DNA from: UBA4717 sp045580165
GTDB taxonomy: Bacteria > Bacillota > Clostridia > Oscillospirales > CAG-272
DNA length: 64,000 nucleotides
Assembly (NCBI GenBank): GCA_045580165.1
Contig: JAZNNG010000059.1
Coordinates: 1-64,000 of the forward strand
Direction of reading: 5' to 3'
The notes under the pieces were generated by a model. It saw only the letters and a list, made by a program, of their open reading frames with translations. It did no database searches and was not told where the DNA came from. This document shows, in pieces, positions 16,595 through 24,626 of this stretch; position 1 is the first letter of the stretch, and each line of letters begins with the position of its first letter. The translations under genes and the position numbers were made by a program.

Positions 16595-17812
16595 ATGATT
16601 TTTAACGGAATTGATTTTGATACTTATTTTAAGAACTACCCCGATAAGGACGGATTTTTCGGCAAATACGGCGGCTCGTACGTGTCAGACGACCTCAAGC
16701 GCGCTATGGAGGAGATAACCGAGGCTTACTTCACTATCTGCAAGTCAAGCAAGTTTATTAGCGAGCTTCGCAGAATACGCAAGGATTTCCAGGGCAGACC
16801 TACTCCTATTTCGCACCTTGAAAGACTTTCAAACAAGCTCGGTAACGTCCAGCTCTACGTTAAGCGTGAGGACCTCAATCACACGGGCGCACACAAGCTC
16901 AATCACTGTATGGGTGAAGCGCTTCTTGCAAAGTTTATGGGCAAGAAGAAGGTCATCGCCGAGACAGGCGCAGGTCAGCACGGCGTTGCTCTCGCAACCG
17001 CTGCCGCTTACTTCGGTCTTGAGTGCGACATTTATATGGGCTCGGTCGATATAAAGAAGCAGGCACCCAACGTTGCGAGAATGAAGATACTCGGCGCTAA
17101 CGTTGTCGAGGTAAAGGAAGGCCTTGCGACACTTAAGGAAGCGGTTGACGCGGCTTTCGCGGCATACTGCAACGAATACAAGGATGCTATCTACTGCATA
17201 GGCTCCGTTCTCGGACCGCATCCGTTCCCGATGATGGTACGCGATTTTCAGAGCGTTGTGGGTATTGAAGCAAGAGAGCAGTTTATCGGCATGACGGGTG
17301 AGCTTCCCGACGCGGTAGTTGCCTGCGTTGGCGGCGGCTCGAACGCAATGGGTATGTTCTCGGGCTTCCTCAACGACCCCGTTGACATCTACGGTATCGA
17401 GCCTCTCGGCAGAGGTCCTAAGCTTGGCGACCACGCGGCAAGCCTCAAGTACGGCACCGAGGGTATTATGCACGGCTTCAACAGCATTATGCTCAAGGAC
17501 GAAAACGGCGAGCCTGCTCCCGTTTACTCGGTAGCAAGCGGTCTTGACTACCCCTCGTCGGGTCCAGAGCACGCATTCTTGCACGACCTCGGCAGAGTTA
17601 AGTACGACGTTGTGTCTGACGACGAGACCATCGACGCATTCTTCACACTTTCAAGACTCGAGGGTATCATCCCCGCAATCGAAAGCTCACACGCAGTCGC
17701 ATACGGTATGAAGCTTGCAAAGCAGATGGGCAGAGGCTCCATTCTTATCTGCCTCTCCGGACGCGGCGACAAGGATATGGACTTCATTCTTGAAAACTAC
17801 GGAATAAGATAA
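16595..17812 (+). CDS. trpB: Tryptophan synthase beta chain
   Basis: The 405-residue PLP enzyme joins indole and serine to form tryptophan. It is TrpB1-type: KYGGSYV at the N terminus, HTGAHKLNH with the PLP lysine, AETGAGQHGVA with the catalytic Glu, CVGGGSNAMG phosphate loop, and LSGRGDKD at the C terminus. The ATG at 16595 has GGAGG upstream; an earlier in-frame TTG overlaps that site. No trpA or other trp gene is in the window. With a tryptophan T-box in front, it may scavenge environmental indole, or trpA may be elsewhere. The catalytic residues are intact. Confidence 0.95.
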   Translation: MIFNGIDFDTYFKNYPDKDGFFGKYGGSYVSDDLKRAMEEITEAYFTICKSSKFISELRRIRKDFQGRPTPISHLERLSNKLGNVQLYVKREDLNHTGAHKLNHCMGEALLAKFMGKKKVIAETGAGQHGVALATAAAYFGLECDIYMGSVDIKKQAPNVARMKILGANVVEVKEGLATLKEAVDAAFAAYCNEYKDAIYCIGSVLGPHPFPMMVRDFQSVVGIEAREQFIGMTGELPDAVVACVGGGSNAMGMFSGFLNDPVDIYGIEPLGRGPKLGDHAASLKYGTEGIMHGFNSIMLKDENGEPAPVYSVASGLDYPSSGPEHAFLHDLGRVKYDVVSDDETIDAFFTLSRLEGIIPAIESSHAVAYGMKLAKQMGRGSILICLSGRGDKDMDFILENYGIR

Positions 17813-17815
17813 AGC

Positions 17816-17848
17816 AAAAAGGAAAGACCAAATGGTCTTTCCTCTTTT
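17816..17848. terminator. Bidirectional terminator between trpB and the 27-residue peptide gene
   Basis: Nine-base-pair stem GGAAAGACC/GGTCTTTCC (17821-17829 with 17834-17842), T-rich on the plus side and with five T on the minus side. The peptide gene's stop codon lies in its tail. Confidence 0.85.
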
Positions 17849-17931
17849 TATATTCCGCAATGCTTAAAAACAAAATACGCTATTAACGGCAGGCATACGA
17901 GCAGAGCCGCCGCTATCACACTTTTCTTCAT
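17848..17931 (-). CDS. 27-residue hydrophobic membrane peptide
   Basis: The ATG at 17931 with GGAGGTG upstream encodes a peptide starting MKKSVIAAALLVCLPLIA and ending FKHCGI. A positive N terminus is followed by a helix of about 19 hydrophobic residues. A perfect -35/-10 promoter and a terminator flank it, so it looks like a real gene. It is divergent from an XRE repressor, and repeats in the shared region are likely operators. It could be a small toxin, a signal peptide, or a regulator of a membrane protein. No family was recognised. Confidence 0.65.
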   Translation of the reverse strand: MKKSVIAAALLVCLPLIAYFVFKHCGI

Positions 17932-17957
17932 CTCTACTCCACCTCCGTCTGTGCTAT

Positions 17958-17986
17958 ATTATATCTCATTTGAATATTATTGTCAA
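17958..17986 (-). promoter_or_regulatory. Consensus promoter of the 27-residue peptide gene
   Basis: On the minus strand: -35 TTGACA (17981-17986), 17-bp spacer, -10 TATAAT (17958-17963). Both hexamers are perfect. The first CATTTGAAT repeat lies inside the spacer. Confidence 0.82.
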
Positions 17987-18020
17987 TACATTTGAATGAT
18001 TTTATATTATTCAGTCGAAT
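17967..18020. promoter_or_regulatory. Three direct repeats, candidate operator of the XRE regulator
   Basis: CATTTGAAT at 17967-17975 and 17989-17997, and CAGTCGAAT at 18012-18020, spaced 22 and 23 bp. That is about two helical turns, so dimers could line up on one face. They overlap the minus-strand promoter and lie just before the TATAAT (18023-18028) of the XRE gene. Confidence 0.55.
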
Positions 18021-18078
18021 GATATAATATATGTAGATGAATATGCCCCTAAAAAGACATTTCAAGTGAGGTAGTTTG

Positions 18079-18381
18079 ATGAACACAAACGAAAGAATAG
18101 TAGCGCTTATGCGCGAACGCGGTTGGACGGAATACAGACTCGCAAAGGAATCGGGACTTTCACAGTCCACTATCGCAAATCTATTCCAGCGCAACACAGT
18201 TCCGAGCATATCAACTCTCGAGTCCATTTGTGCAGGCTTCGGGATAACCCTCGCGCAATTCTTCTCAGAGGGATGTTTGGTCGAGCTGACCGATGAGCAG
18301 GTCGAATTTTTCGAGAAGTGGAAGTATCTTACTCCAGAGCAAAAGGAACTGATATTCAAGGTTATTGAAAATATGAAGTAA
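18079..18381 (+). CDS. XRE-family transcriptional regulator
   Basis: The product is 100 residues from ATG 18079 (a TTG immediately before is rejected). The N-terminal helix-turn-helix of about 60 residues is clear: RIVALMRERGWTEYRLAKES, then GLSQSTIANLF as the recognition region. The C terminus (TDEQVEFFEKWKYLTPEQKE) resembles the short tail seen in SinR-like or other small XRE repressors. It has no peptide-binding domain. It is divergent from the 27-residue peptide gene, with three direct repeats between them, so auto-repression and control of the peptide are likely. The target set is otherwise unknown. Confidence 0.9.
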   Translation: MNTNERIVALMRERGWTEYRLAKESGLSQSTIANLFQRNTVPSISTLESICAGFGITLAQFFSEGCLVELTDEQVEFFEKWKYLTPEQKELIFKVIENMK

Positions 18382-18426
18382 AAAAGACCGCGAACTTTCA
18401 AGCTTTTGAACGTTCGCGGTCTTTTT
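18381..18426. terminator. Bidirectional terminator between XRE gene and uvrA
   Basis: Fifteen-base-pair stem (18381-18395 with 18412-18426, AAAAAGACCGCGAAC and complement) with a 16-nt loop that itself holds a short palindrome. T runs in both directions. Confidence 0.9.
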
Positions 18427-18428
18427 TA

Positions 18429-21278
18429 CTATTTCTTTTTCCTGCGCTTTTTGTCTTTTTCGAGATACTTCTTTATATACTTTCCCGTGTAGGAGCCCTG
18501 TATCTCGGCGACCTCCTCGGGCGTTCCCTCGGCTACGAGTGTTCCGCCGCCGTCGCCGCCCTCGGGTCCGAGGTCGATGATATGGTCGGCACACTTTATA
18601 ACGTCGAGATTATGCTCTATCACGATAACGCTGTTACCTGCGTCAACGAGTCTGTCAAGCACCTCGAGGAGCTTCTTGACGTCCGCCATGTGAAGTCCCG
18701 TTGTCGGCTCGTCGAGGATATAGACGGTTCTGCCCGTCGAGCGCTTTGAAAGCTCTGTCGAGAGCTTGACTCTTTGCGCTTCGCCTCCCGAAAGGGTGGT
18801 CGAGGACTGTCCTATCTTGATATATCCGAGTCCTACGTCCTGAAGCGTCTGAAGCTTACGCGCGAGTCGCGGCAGGCTTGAGAAAAACTCAACTCCCTCG
18901 TCGACCGTCATATCAAGCACGTCGAAGATGCTCTTGCCCTTATATTTTACTTCAAGCGTATCGTGATTATAGCGCTTGCCCTTGCAGACGTCGCAGGTTA
19001 CGAAAACGTCGGGCAAGAAGTGCATTTCAATTTTCTTTACTCCATCGCCCTCGCACGCCTCGCAGCGTCCTCCCTTTACGTTGAACGAAAATCTGCCTGC
19101 CGAATAGCCGCGCATTTTTGCGTCGGGTGTATGCGCGAACAGGTCGCGTATGTCGGCAAAAAGTCCCGTATAGGTTGCAGGGTTTGAGCGCGGCGTTCTG
19201 CCTATCGGGCTCTGGTCGATGGCTATGACCTTATCGAGATGCTCAACTCCCTCTATCCTGTCATGCTTGCCGGGGAAGGTTATTGCGCGGTTAAGCTCAC
19301 GCGCGAGCTTACTTAACAGTATGGAATTTATAAGCGAGGATTTTCCCGAGCCCGACACGCCCGTCACGCAGACGAACTTGCCAAGCGGAATTTTTACGTC
19401 AATATTTTTAAGGTTATTCTGTCTTGCGCCCACTATTTTAAGGTGCTTTCCGTTACCCTTACGTCTTTTGTCGGGTACGGGAATAAATTCAGCACCCGAC
19501 AGGAATCTTCCCGTCACCGAGGCGGGATTTTTTCTTATCTCGTCGGGTGTTCCGACTGCCACGACCTCACCGCCGTGTATTCCCGCGGCAGGTCCGATGT
19601 CAACGATGTAGTCCGACTTCTCGATGGTCTCCTCGTCGTGTTCGACTACTATAAGACTGTTTCCGAGGTCGCGCAGACGCTTGAGGGTAGCGATAAGCTT
19701 ACCGTTGTCGCGCTGGTGCAGACCGATACTGGGCTCGTCGAGAATATAGAGCACTCCCATAAGCGCCGAGCCTATCTGTGTTGCGAGTCTTATTCTCTGC
19801 GCCTCGCCGCCCGAGAGAGTTCCCGCCTTTCTCGAGAGATTGAGGTATTCAAGTCCCACGCTTTTTAAGAAGCCGAGTCTTGACTTTATTTCCTTTATAA
19901 TTTCACTTGCTATCTGAAGCTCGGTGGGTGTAAACTCAAGCTTTTCAACAAAGTCGAGCGCGTTTGAGACCGAGTTCAAGCAAAATTCGTGTATGTTGAG
20001 TCCACCGACGGTTACCGAGAGAGAGTAATCGTTTAAGCGTCTGCCCTTACATTTCGGGCACTCTACGAAGTCGATGAACTCCTCGTAATACTCCTGCTTG
20101 AACATAGTGTAGCGCTGTTCCATTACATTGATAACACCGTCCCACTTGACTTCCTTGCTATGCTCAACTCCGTCGTAGTATCTAACGCAGAAGAACTTTT
20201 CCGCGCCCGTACCGTAGAGGAGCTTATCAAGCGCATCGGGCGAGTAATCCTTTATCGGAGTGTCGAGGCTAAAGCCGTACTTTTTACCGACAACTGCAAT
20301 GAGAGGTCCCATCCACGAGTCCTCGTCAAGCGATTTGAAGCCGTTGACCTGAATCGCGCCCTCTCTTATGGAAAGCGCCCTGTCGGGGATTATTCTCTCC
20401 GCCGAGAACACGCGCGTTTCACCGAGACCCGCGCAGTCGGGGCAGGCTCCTGCAGGATTATTGAACGAGAACATACGGGGGGACAGCTCACCGAGGCTTA
20501 TTCCGTGCTCGGGGCAGGCGTAGCTCTGTGAGAACGAAAGCTCCTCGACCTCCTCGCCGTCGCGGTCTATTACCGAGATCAGCACGTTACCGTCTGCAAG
20601 CGCGAGCGCCGACTCGACCGAATCGGCAAGACGGCTTCTCATATCCTCGCGCATCACAAGGCGGTCCACGACCACCTCGATATTATGCTTTTTGTTTTTA
20701 TCAAGCTTTATTTCTTCCTCAAGCTCGTACATATTCGAGTCAACGCGGACTCTGACGTAGCCCTTTTTCTTGGCGTCGGCAAGCACCTTTTCGTGTCTGC
20801 CCTTCTCCGCCTTGACAACGGGGGCAAGCACGAGGAAACGGCTTCCCTCGTCTATCTTCAGTATGCGCTCGATTATCTCATCCGTCGTCTGCATTTTTAT
20901 CTCTCTGCCGCACACGGGACAGTGAGGCACGCCGACTCTCGCGTAAAGGAGGCGGAGGTAATCGTATATCTCGGTTACCGTTCCGACGGTTGAGCGAGGG
21001 TTCTTCGACGTAGTTTTCTGGTCTATCGAAATAGCGGGAGAAAGTCCCTCGACAGAGTCAAGGTCGGGCTTATCAAGCTGACCTATGAACATTCTCGCGT
21101 ACGAGGAGAGCGACTCCACGAAGCGTCTGTGTCCCTCGGCGTATATGGTATCAAAGGCAAGCGACGACTTACCCGAGCCCGACATTCCCGAGAACACGAC
21201 AAGCTTGTCGCGCGGTATGGTCAGGTCTATATTTTTCAGATTGTTTACTCTTACACCCTTAAGGGACAGCTCTGCCAT
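18429..21278 (-). CDS. uvrA: Excinuclease ABC subunit A
   Basis: The 949-residue ATPase recognises bulky DNA damage and loads UvrB in nucleotide excision repair. Two ABC ATPase modules are present, with Walker A motifs GMSGSGKSS (N half) and GVSGSGKSS (C half), two LSGGEAQR signatures, and zinc-finger cysteine pairs (CPVCGRE, CPKCKGR, CEACEGDG, CDVCKGKR). The start is placed at MAELSLKG, where homologues begin; the ribosome-binding site is weak. It lies 13 bp behind uvrB, so the two form an operon in the order uvrB-uvrA. The Lys/Arg-rich C-terminal tail is slightly extended. Confidence 0.97.
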   Translation of the reverse strand: MAELSLKGVRVNNLKNIDLTIPRDKLVVFSGMSGSGKSSLAFDTIYAEGHRRFVESLSSYARMFIGQLDKPDLDSVEGLSPAISIDQKTTSKNPRSTVGTVTEIYDYLRLLYARVGVPHCPVCGREIKMQTTDEIIERILKIDEGSRFLVLAPVVKAEKGRHEKVLADAKKKGYVRVRVDSNMYELEEEIKLDKNKKHNIEVVVDRLVMREDMRSRLADSVESALALADGNVLISVIDRDGEEVEELSFSQSYACPEHGISLGELSPRMFSFNNPAGACPDCAGLGETRVFSAERIIPDRALSIREGAIQVNGFKSLDEDSWMGPLIAVVGKKYGFSLDTPIKDYSPDALDKLLYGTGAEKFFCVRYYDGVEHSKEVKWDGVINVMEQRYTMFKQEYYEEFIDFVECPKCKGRRLNDYSLSVTVGGLNIHEFCLNSVSNALDFVEKLEFTPTELQIASEIIKEIKSRLGFLKSVGLEYLNLSRKAGTLSGGEAQRIRLATQIGSALMGVLYILDEPSIGLHQRDNGKLIATLKRLRDLGNSLIVVEHDEETIEKSDYIVDIGPAAGIHGGEVVAVGTPDEIRKNPASVTGRFLSGAEFIPVPDKRRKGNGKHLKIVGARQNNLKNIDVKIPLGKFVCVTGVSGSGKSSLINSILLSKLARELNRAITFPGKHDRIEGVEHLDKVIAIDQSPIGRTPRSNPATYTGLFADIRDLFAHTPDAKMRGYSAGRFSFNVKGGRCEACEGDGVKKIEMHFLPDVFVTCDVCKGKRYNHDTLEVKYKGKSIFDVLDMTVDEGVEFFSSLPRLARKLQTLQDVGLGYIKIGQSSTTLSGGEAQRVKLSTELSKRSTGRTVYILDEPTTGLHMADVKKLLEVLDRLVDAGNSVIVIEHNLDVIKCADHIIDLGPEGGDGGGTLVAEGTPEEVAEIQGSYTGKYIKKYLEKDKKRRKKK

Positions 21279-21291
21279 TGTTTTCTCTCTT

Positions 21292-23277
21292 TCACTGCTT
21301 TTTAAGCTCAACTATTTTGTCTCTTAAAATTGCGGCACGCTCAAAGTCAAGCGACTTTGCCGCGAGCTTCATTTCGCCCTCAAGCGCCGCGATAAGCTTT
21401 TCGCGCTCGGACTTACTCATCTTCTTGCCTGCTGACTTTGCCGCGCGAAGCTTGTCCTCGGGCGAGCTTTCAGCTTCGCTTATGCCGATCTCGATGATCT
21501 CACGAACGCTTTTCTTTATGGTCTGAGGAGTAATACCGTTCTCCTCGTTGTATTTCATTTGTATCTTTCGGCGGCGGTTAGTCTCGTCTATTGCCGCCTG
21601 CATTGAACGGGTCACCGTATCCGCGTACATTATGACCTTGCCCTCGGCGTTTCGCGCCGCGCGTCCTATCGTCTGGATAAGCGAGGTCTCGCTTCTGAGG
21701 AAGCCCTCTTTATCAGCGTCAATTATCGCAACAAGCGACACCTCGGGAATGTCAAGTCCCTCTCTGAGAAGGTTGATTCCGACTAAAACGTCGAATTTTC
21801 CGAGCCTGAGGTCGCGTATTATCTCCATTCTCTCGATGGTATCTACGTTGTGGTGGATATACTTTACCTTTATCTGATTGTCCTCTAAATATTCGGTGAG
21901 GTCCTCTGCCATTTTCTTGGTGAGGGTGGTGACGAGGACTCTCTCGCCGCGCTCCTCGCGCGCGTGGATCTCGCCGATGAGATCGTCTATCTGTCCCTTG
22001 ACGGGGCGCACCTCGATCTCGGGGTCTACAAGTCCCGTAGGTCTTATTATCTGCTCGGCTATCTGCTCCGAGCGCTCTTTTTCATACTCCTGCGGTGTCG
22101 CGCTGACGTATATCGCCTGACCTATTTTCGACGTGAACTCATCAAAGAACAGGGGGCGGTTATCGTATGCCGAGGGGAGTCTGAAGCCGTATTCAACGAG
22201 GTTTTGCTTTCTCGCGCGGTCACCTGCACTCATTCCGCGCACCTGCGGAAGCGTTACGTGCGACTCGTCCACAAAAAGTAAAAAATCCTTCGGGAAATAG
22301 TCGAGAAGCGTGTACGGAGTCGAGCCCGGCTCGCGTCCCGACATTACTCTCGAATAGTTTTCGACTCCCGAACAGAAGCCTATCTCGCGGAGCATTTCTA
22401 TATCGTATTTAGTGCGTTCTTCTATTCTCTGCGCCTCGATAAATTTGCCGTTTTTCTTGAAGAAGTCCACGCGCTCCTCAAGCTCTGCCTCGATCTCACG
22501 GATAGCCGACTCGCGTCTTTCGTCGGTAACTGCGTAGTGAGTTGCGGGAAAAAGCATAGTATACGACATATTGCGGAGAACCTCTCCCGTTAAAACGTTT
22601 ATTTCGCTTATTCTCTCTATCTCATCGCCGAAGAACTCGACTCTTACAGCCTTTTCCGAGCTTGACGCAGGGAAAACCTCCACAACGTCGCCGCGAACGC
22701 GGAACTTGTCTCTGACAAAGTTTAAGTCGTTTCTCTCATAGCTCATTGAGATAAGCTTGCGAATAAAATCGTTTCGCTCGAGTATCATTCTGGGTCTTAC
22801 CGAGAGCACCATTTCGCCGTACTGCGCGGGGTCACCGAGCGAATATATGCAGGAAACGCTCGACACTATAATAACGTCGCGGCGCTCAAACAGAGAGCTT
22901 GTGGCGCTGTGACGAAGCTTGTCTATCTCATCGTTTACCGAGCTATCCTTTTCTATATACATATCCTTGCCCGGAACGTAAGCCTCGGGCTGATAGTAAT
23001 CGTAGTAGGAAACGAAGAACTCTACCGCGTTCTCGGGAAAAAATTCGCGGAACTCCGAGCAAAGCTGCGCGGCGAGAGTCTTGTTGTGGGCAAGAACGAG
23101 GGTGGGGCGGTTGACGTTCGCGATGATGTTCGCCATAGTAAAGGTCTTACCCGAGCCGGTTACACCGAGCAGGGTCTGATCCTTATAGCCGTTGTTTATG
23201 CCGTAGGTAAGCTTAGCTATCGCCTCAGGCTGATCTCCCGTCGGCTTGTAGCTTGACACAAGCTTAAAGCTATCCAC
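21292..23277 (-). CDS. uvrB: Excinuclease ABC subunit B
   Basis: The 661-residue damage-verification helicase works with UvrA and UvrC. It begins VDSFKLVSSYKPTGDQPEAI. Walker A is GVTGSGKTFTMA, the beta-hairpin region is YYDYYQPEAYVPG, and helicase motifs include DESHVTLPQ and QTIGRAARN. A C-terminal UVR motif ends the protein (AAKSLDFERAAILRDKI). The start is a GTG at 23277 with AGGAGG seven bases upstream; ATGs further upstream lie before this site and are rejected. First gene of uvrBA; no LexA box was recognised. Confidence 0.97.
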   Translation of the reverse strand: MDSFKLVSSYKPTGDQPEAIAKLTYGINNGYKDQTLLGVTGSGKTFTMANIIANVNRPTLVLAHNKTLAAQLCSEFREFFPENAVEFFVSYYDYYQPEAYVPGKDMYIEKDSSVNDEIDKLRHSATSSLFERRDVIIVSSVSCIYSLGDPAQYGEMVLSVRPRMILERNDFIRKLISMSYERNDLNFVRDKFRVRGDVVEVFPASSSEKAVRVEFFGDEIERISEINVLTGEVLRNMSYTMLFPATHYAVTDERRESAIREIEAELEERVDFFKKNGKFIEAQRIEERTKYDIEMLREIGFCSGVENYSRVMSGREPGSTPYTLLDYFPKDFLLFVDESHVTLPQVRGMSAGDRARKQNLVEYGFRLPSAYDNRPLFFDEFTSKIGQAIYVSATPQEYEKERSEQIAEQIIRPTGLVDPEIEVRPVKGQIDDLIGEIHAREERGERVLVTTLTKKMAEDLTEYLEDNQIKVKYIHHNVDTIERMEIIRDLRLGKFDVLVGINLLREGLDIPEVSLVAIIDADKEGFLRSETSLIQTIGRAARNAEGKVIMYADTVTRSMQAAIDETNRRRKIQMKYNEENGITPQTIKKSVREIIEIGISEAESSPEDKLRAAKSAGKKMSKSEREKLIAALEGEMKLAAKSLDFERAAILRDKIVELKKQ

Positions 23278-23358
23278 TCCGATTCCTCCTCTCATCGACA
23301 TATATATTCATTATATTTATACCACAAAATTATTAAAAAATAAAGAGCTTACAAAAAT

Positions 23359-23440
23359 TTATCTCACAAAAAACGCCGAGCGCTTGGCGCCGATCATTCG
23401 CCGTCTGAGTGTCCAGAGCTTTTCCGAGAGGTCGACGTAG
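23359..23440 (-). pseudogene. Detached duplicate of the pncB 3' end
   Basis: This 82-bp segment matches 24627-24708, the last 26 codons plus stop of pncB, with four mismatches, all synonymous (CTC/CTA, ACA/ACT, CTC/TTA). The encoded residues are therefore identical. It has no start or upstream gene body. The synonymous-only pattern shows it came from a functional, diverged pncB allele rather than a fresh copy. It marks one edge of an AT-rich insertion whose other edge is the intact gene end. Confidence 0.88.
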
Positions 23441-23483
23441 AAGTCCTCAAGTCAGTCGTCACAGGTGCAACACAAAGCCGTTA

Positions 23484-23549
23484 AAATGTAAACACCAAGG
23501 TGCATGCAAAAATTGCACACATCTTGGTGTTATAAGAAAAATTACATTT
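23484..23549. repeat. Interrupted long inverted repeat
   Basis: AAATGTAA (23484-23491) pairs with TTACATTT (23542-23549), and AACACCAAG (23491-23499) with CTTGGTGTT (23523-23531). TGCA-containing inner arms also pair. It overlaps the stop of the 132-residue gene and may serve as its terminator or as an insertion boundary. Confidence 0.6.
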
Positions 23550-23946
23550 ACGCTAAGAACACATGGTACCAATAAGACCAGACATAATTATCTGCCGACC
23601 CGGCACCTGACCAAAGAATACTTTCATTCACAGCAGTATGATTCCACCCATTAGGCATTTTACTGAGAATTATCTCGCCACCTACTTTGTACTCACTATC
23701 CGTATCCTTACCATATGTGTTTACATAATAAATTTTTATCGTTGACTCTGAATATGATGTTATCCTATACCAGTCAAATTCAGGGAGCGGTTCTTCAGAT
23801 TCGAGAAGTTGCAAGTTTTTTATCTCCTCTTTATGAAGTGCCGTAAGTACAGCGTTTTTCGCCAATGCACCGCACCATATTAAAACAGGAATTGCTATGA
23901 TCAACGCTATTGCACATACAATGATTCTTTTTGTGATTTTTTTCAT
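23548..23946 (-). CDS. Small exported or membrane-anchored protein of unknown function
   Basis: The product is 132 residues. The N terminus (MKKITKRIIVCAIALIIAIP) is a signal anchor; the remaining ~100 residues are rich in Trp, Tyr and Glu and would face outside. No family was recognised. It follows the four-helix protein gene by 32 bp on the same strand, so the two probably share the promoter at 24468-24496. The pair lies in an AT-rich insert bounded by pncB 3' copies, and its codon choice differs from neighbours. Horizontal acquisition is likely. Confidence 0.6.
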   Translation of the reverse strand: MKKITKRIIVCAIALIIAIPVLIWCGALAKNAVLTALHKEEIKNLQLLESEEPLPEFDWYRITSYSESTIKIYYVNTYGKDTDSEYKVGGEIILSKMPNGWNHTAVNESILWSGAGSADNYVWSYWYHVFLA

Positions 23947-23978
23947 TAACGGATCCTCCCTTCTGTCTGATTCAAATC

Positions 23979-24371
23979 CTATTTATTTTTTCGTAAAAAA
24001 CACACAATTTTCGTTAATAATCCAATAAGCAACGAGAATTCAACAAATCTAAAACCGTCTACAAAACAGAGCAACAAATTACTCAAAAAAAGAGTCTCGG
24101 AAATTCCTTCAGCTATAAAACTCCATCCAACAAAAAGCAATACTAATAAAAACAGCAACAAGCAATTGGGGATAATCAACTTTTTGGTTGCAATATATGA
24201 ATAATACCCATAAAAAATCATATACAAAAACAATGCAGGAACAAAAGACAATGCAAATGGGCCTCCGTATATTCGCGCATCCCGAAATTGTCGTTCCCAA
24301 TTGAATCCTATTAAATATACAAGATCAAAAATCAGCGTAAAAACAAACAGTTTGATGTACTGTTTTCTCAT
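23979..24371 (-). CDS. Four-helix membrane protein of unknown function
   Basis: The 130-residue, very hydrophobic protein has about four transmembrane segments (near residues 6-22, 41-58, 68-88 and 93-120) and a basic C terminus. No catalytic motif was recognised. Its promoter has two CAACGAATA repeats 11 bp upstream of the -35, the same layout as the ABC exporter at 40386-42149, so the two may share a regulator. First gene of a two-gene AT-rich insert next to pncB. It could be a sensor partner or an immunity protein; this is speculative. Confidence 0.6.
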   Translation of the reverse strand: MRKQYIKLFVFTLIFDLVYLIGFNWERQFRDARIYGGPFALSFVPALFLYMIFYGYYSYIATKKLIIPNCLLLFLLVLLFVGWSFIAEGISETLFLSNLLLCFVDGFRFVEFSLLIGLLTKIVCFLRKNK

Positions 24372-24467
24372 AATATGATATTATCCTTACAAGTAGTCTA
24401 TAATGTTGTTAATCACACATTCTATATTAGGAATTTTTCTATGCAACCTACTTATTTATCTAGTTTG

Positions 24468-24496
24468 AGTATACCAAAACCTGAGAGTAAAAGCAA
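24468..24496 (-). promoter_or_regulatory. Sigma-A promoter of the inserted two-gene unit
   Basis: On the minus strand: -35 TTGCTT (24491-24496), 17-bp spacer, -10 TATACT (24468-24473). Transcript start near 24460, leaving a leader of about 90 nt. Confidence 0.75.
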
Positions 24497-24507
24497 CAGT
24501 TTAGTCC

Positions 24508-24537
24508 TATTCGTTGCAAATTTCGCCATATTCGTTG
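24508..24537 (-). promoter_or_regulatory. Direct-repeat activator site, copy 1 (LytTR-like geometry)
   Basis: CAACGAATA occurs at 24529-24537 and 24508-24516 (minus strand), 21 bp apart. The inner repeat is 11 bp from the -35. The layout matches 42272-42301 exactly. Two 9-bp repeats separated by 12 bp are typical of LytTR-type response regulators; that identity is inference. Confidence 0.65.
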
Positions 24538-24580
24538 AGATTTAACAAATATCTCAGAATAAAAACAGAATACAAAAGAT

Positions 24581-24605
24581 AAAGCGGACAAATTCTGTCC
24601 GCTTT
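24581..24605 (-). terminator. Terminator of pncB
   Basis: Perfect ten-base-pair stem AAAGCGGACA/TGTCCGCTTT with an AATTC loop, 22 bp past the pncB stop codon. Confidence 0.8.
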
Positions 24606-24626
24606 AAAAATATATTTTTGAGTTTC

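Noticed and set aside
19219..21327. Several plus-strand ORFs of 75-141 residues opposite uvrA
   Set aside because: All mirror the uvrA coding frame and show no independent start signals or domains.
23302..24626. Prophage or transposon in the pncB insert
   Set aside because: No integrase, transposase or phage gene is present, so only an insertion with 3'-end duplication can be claimed.
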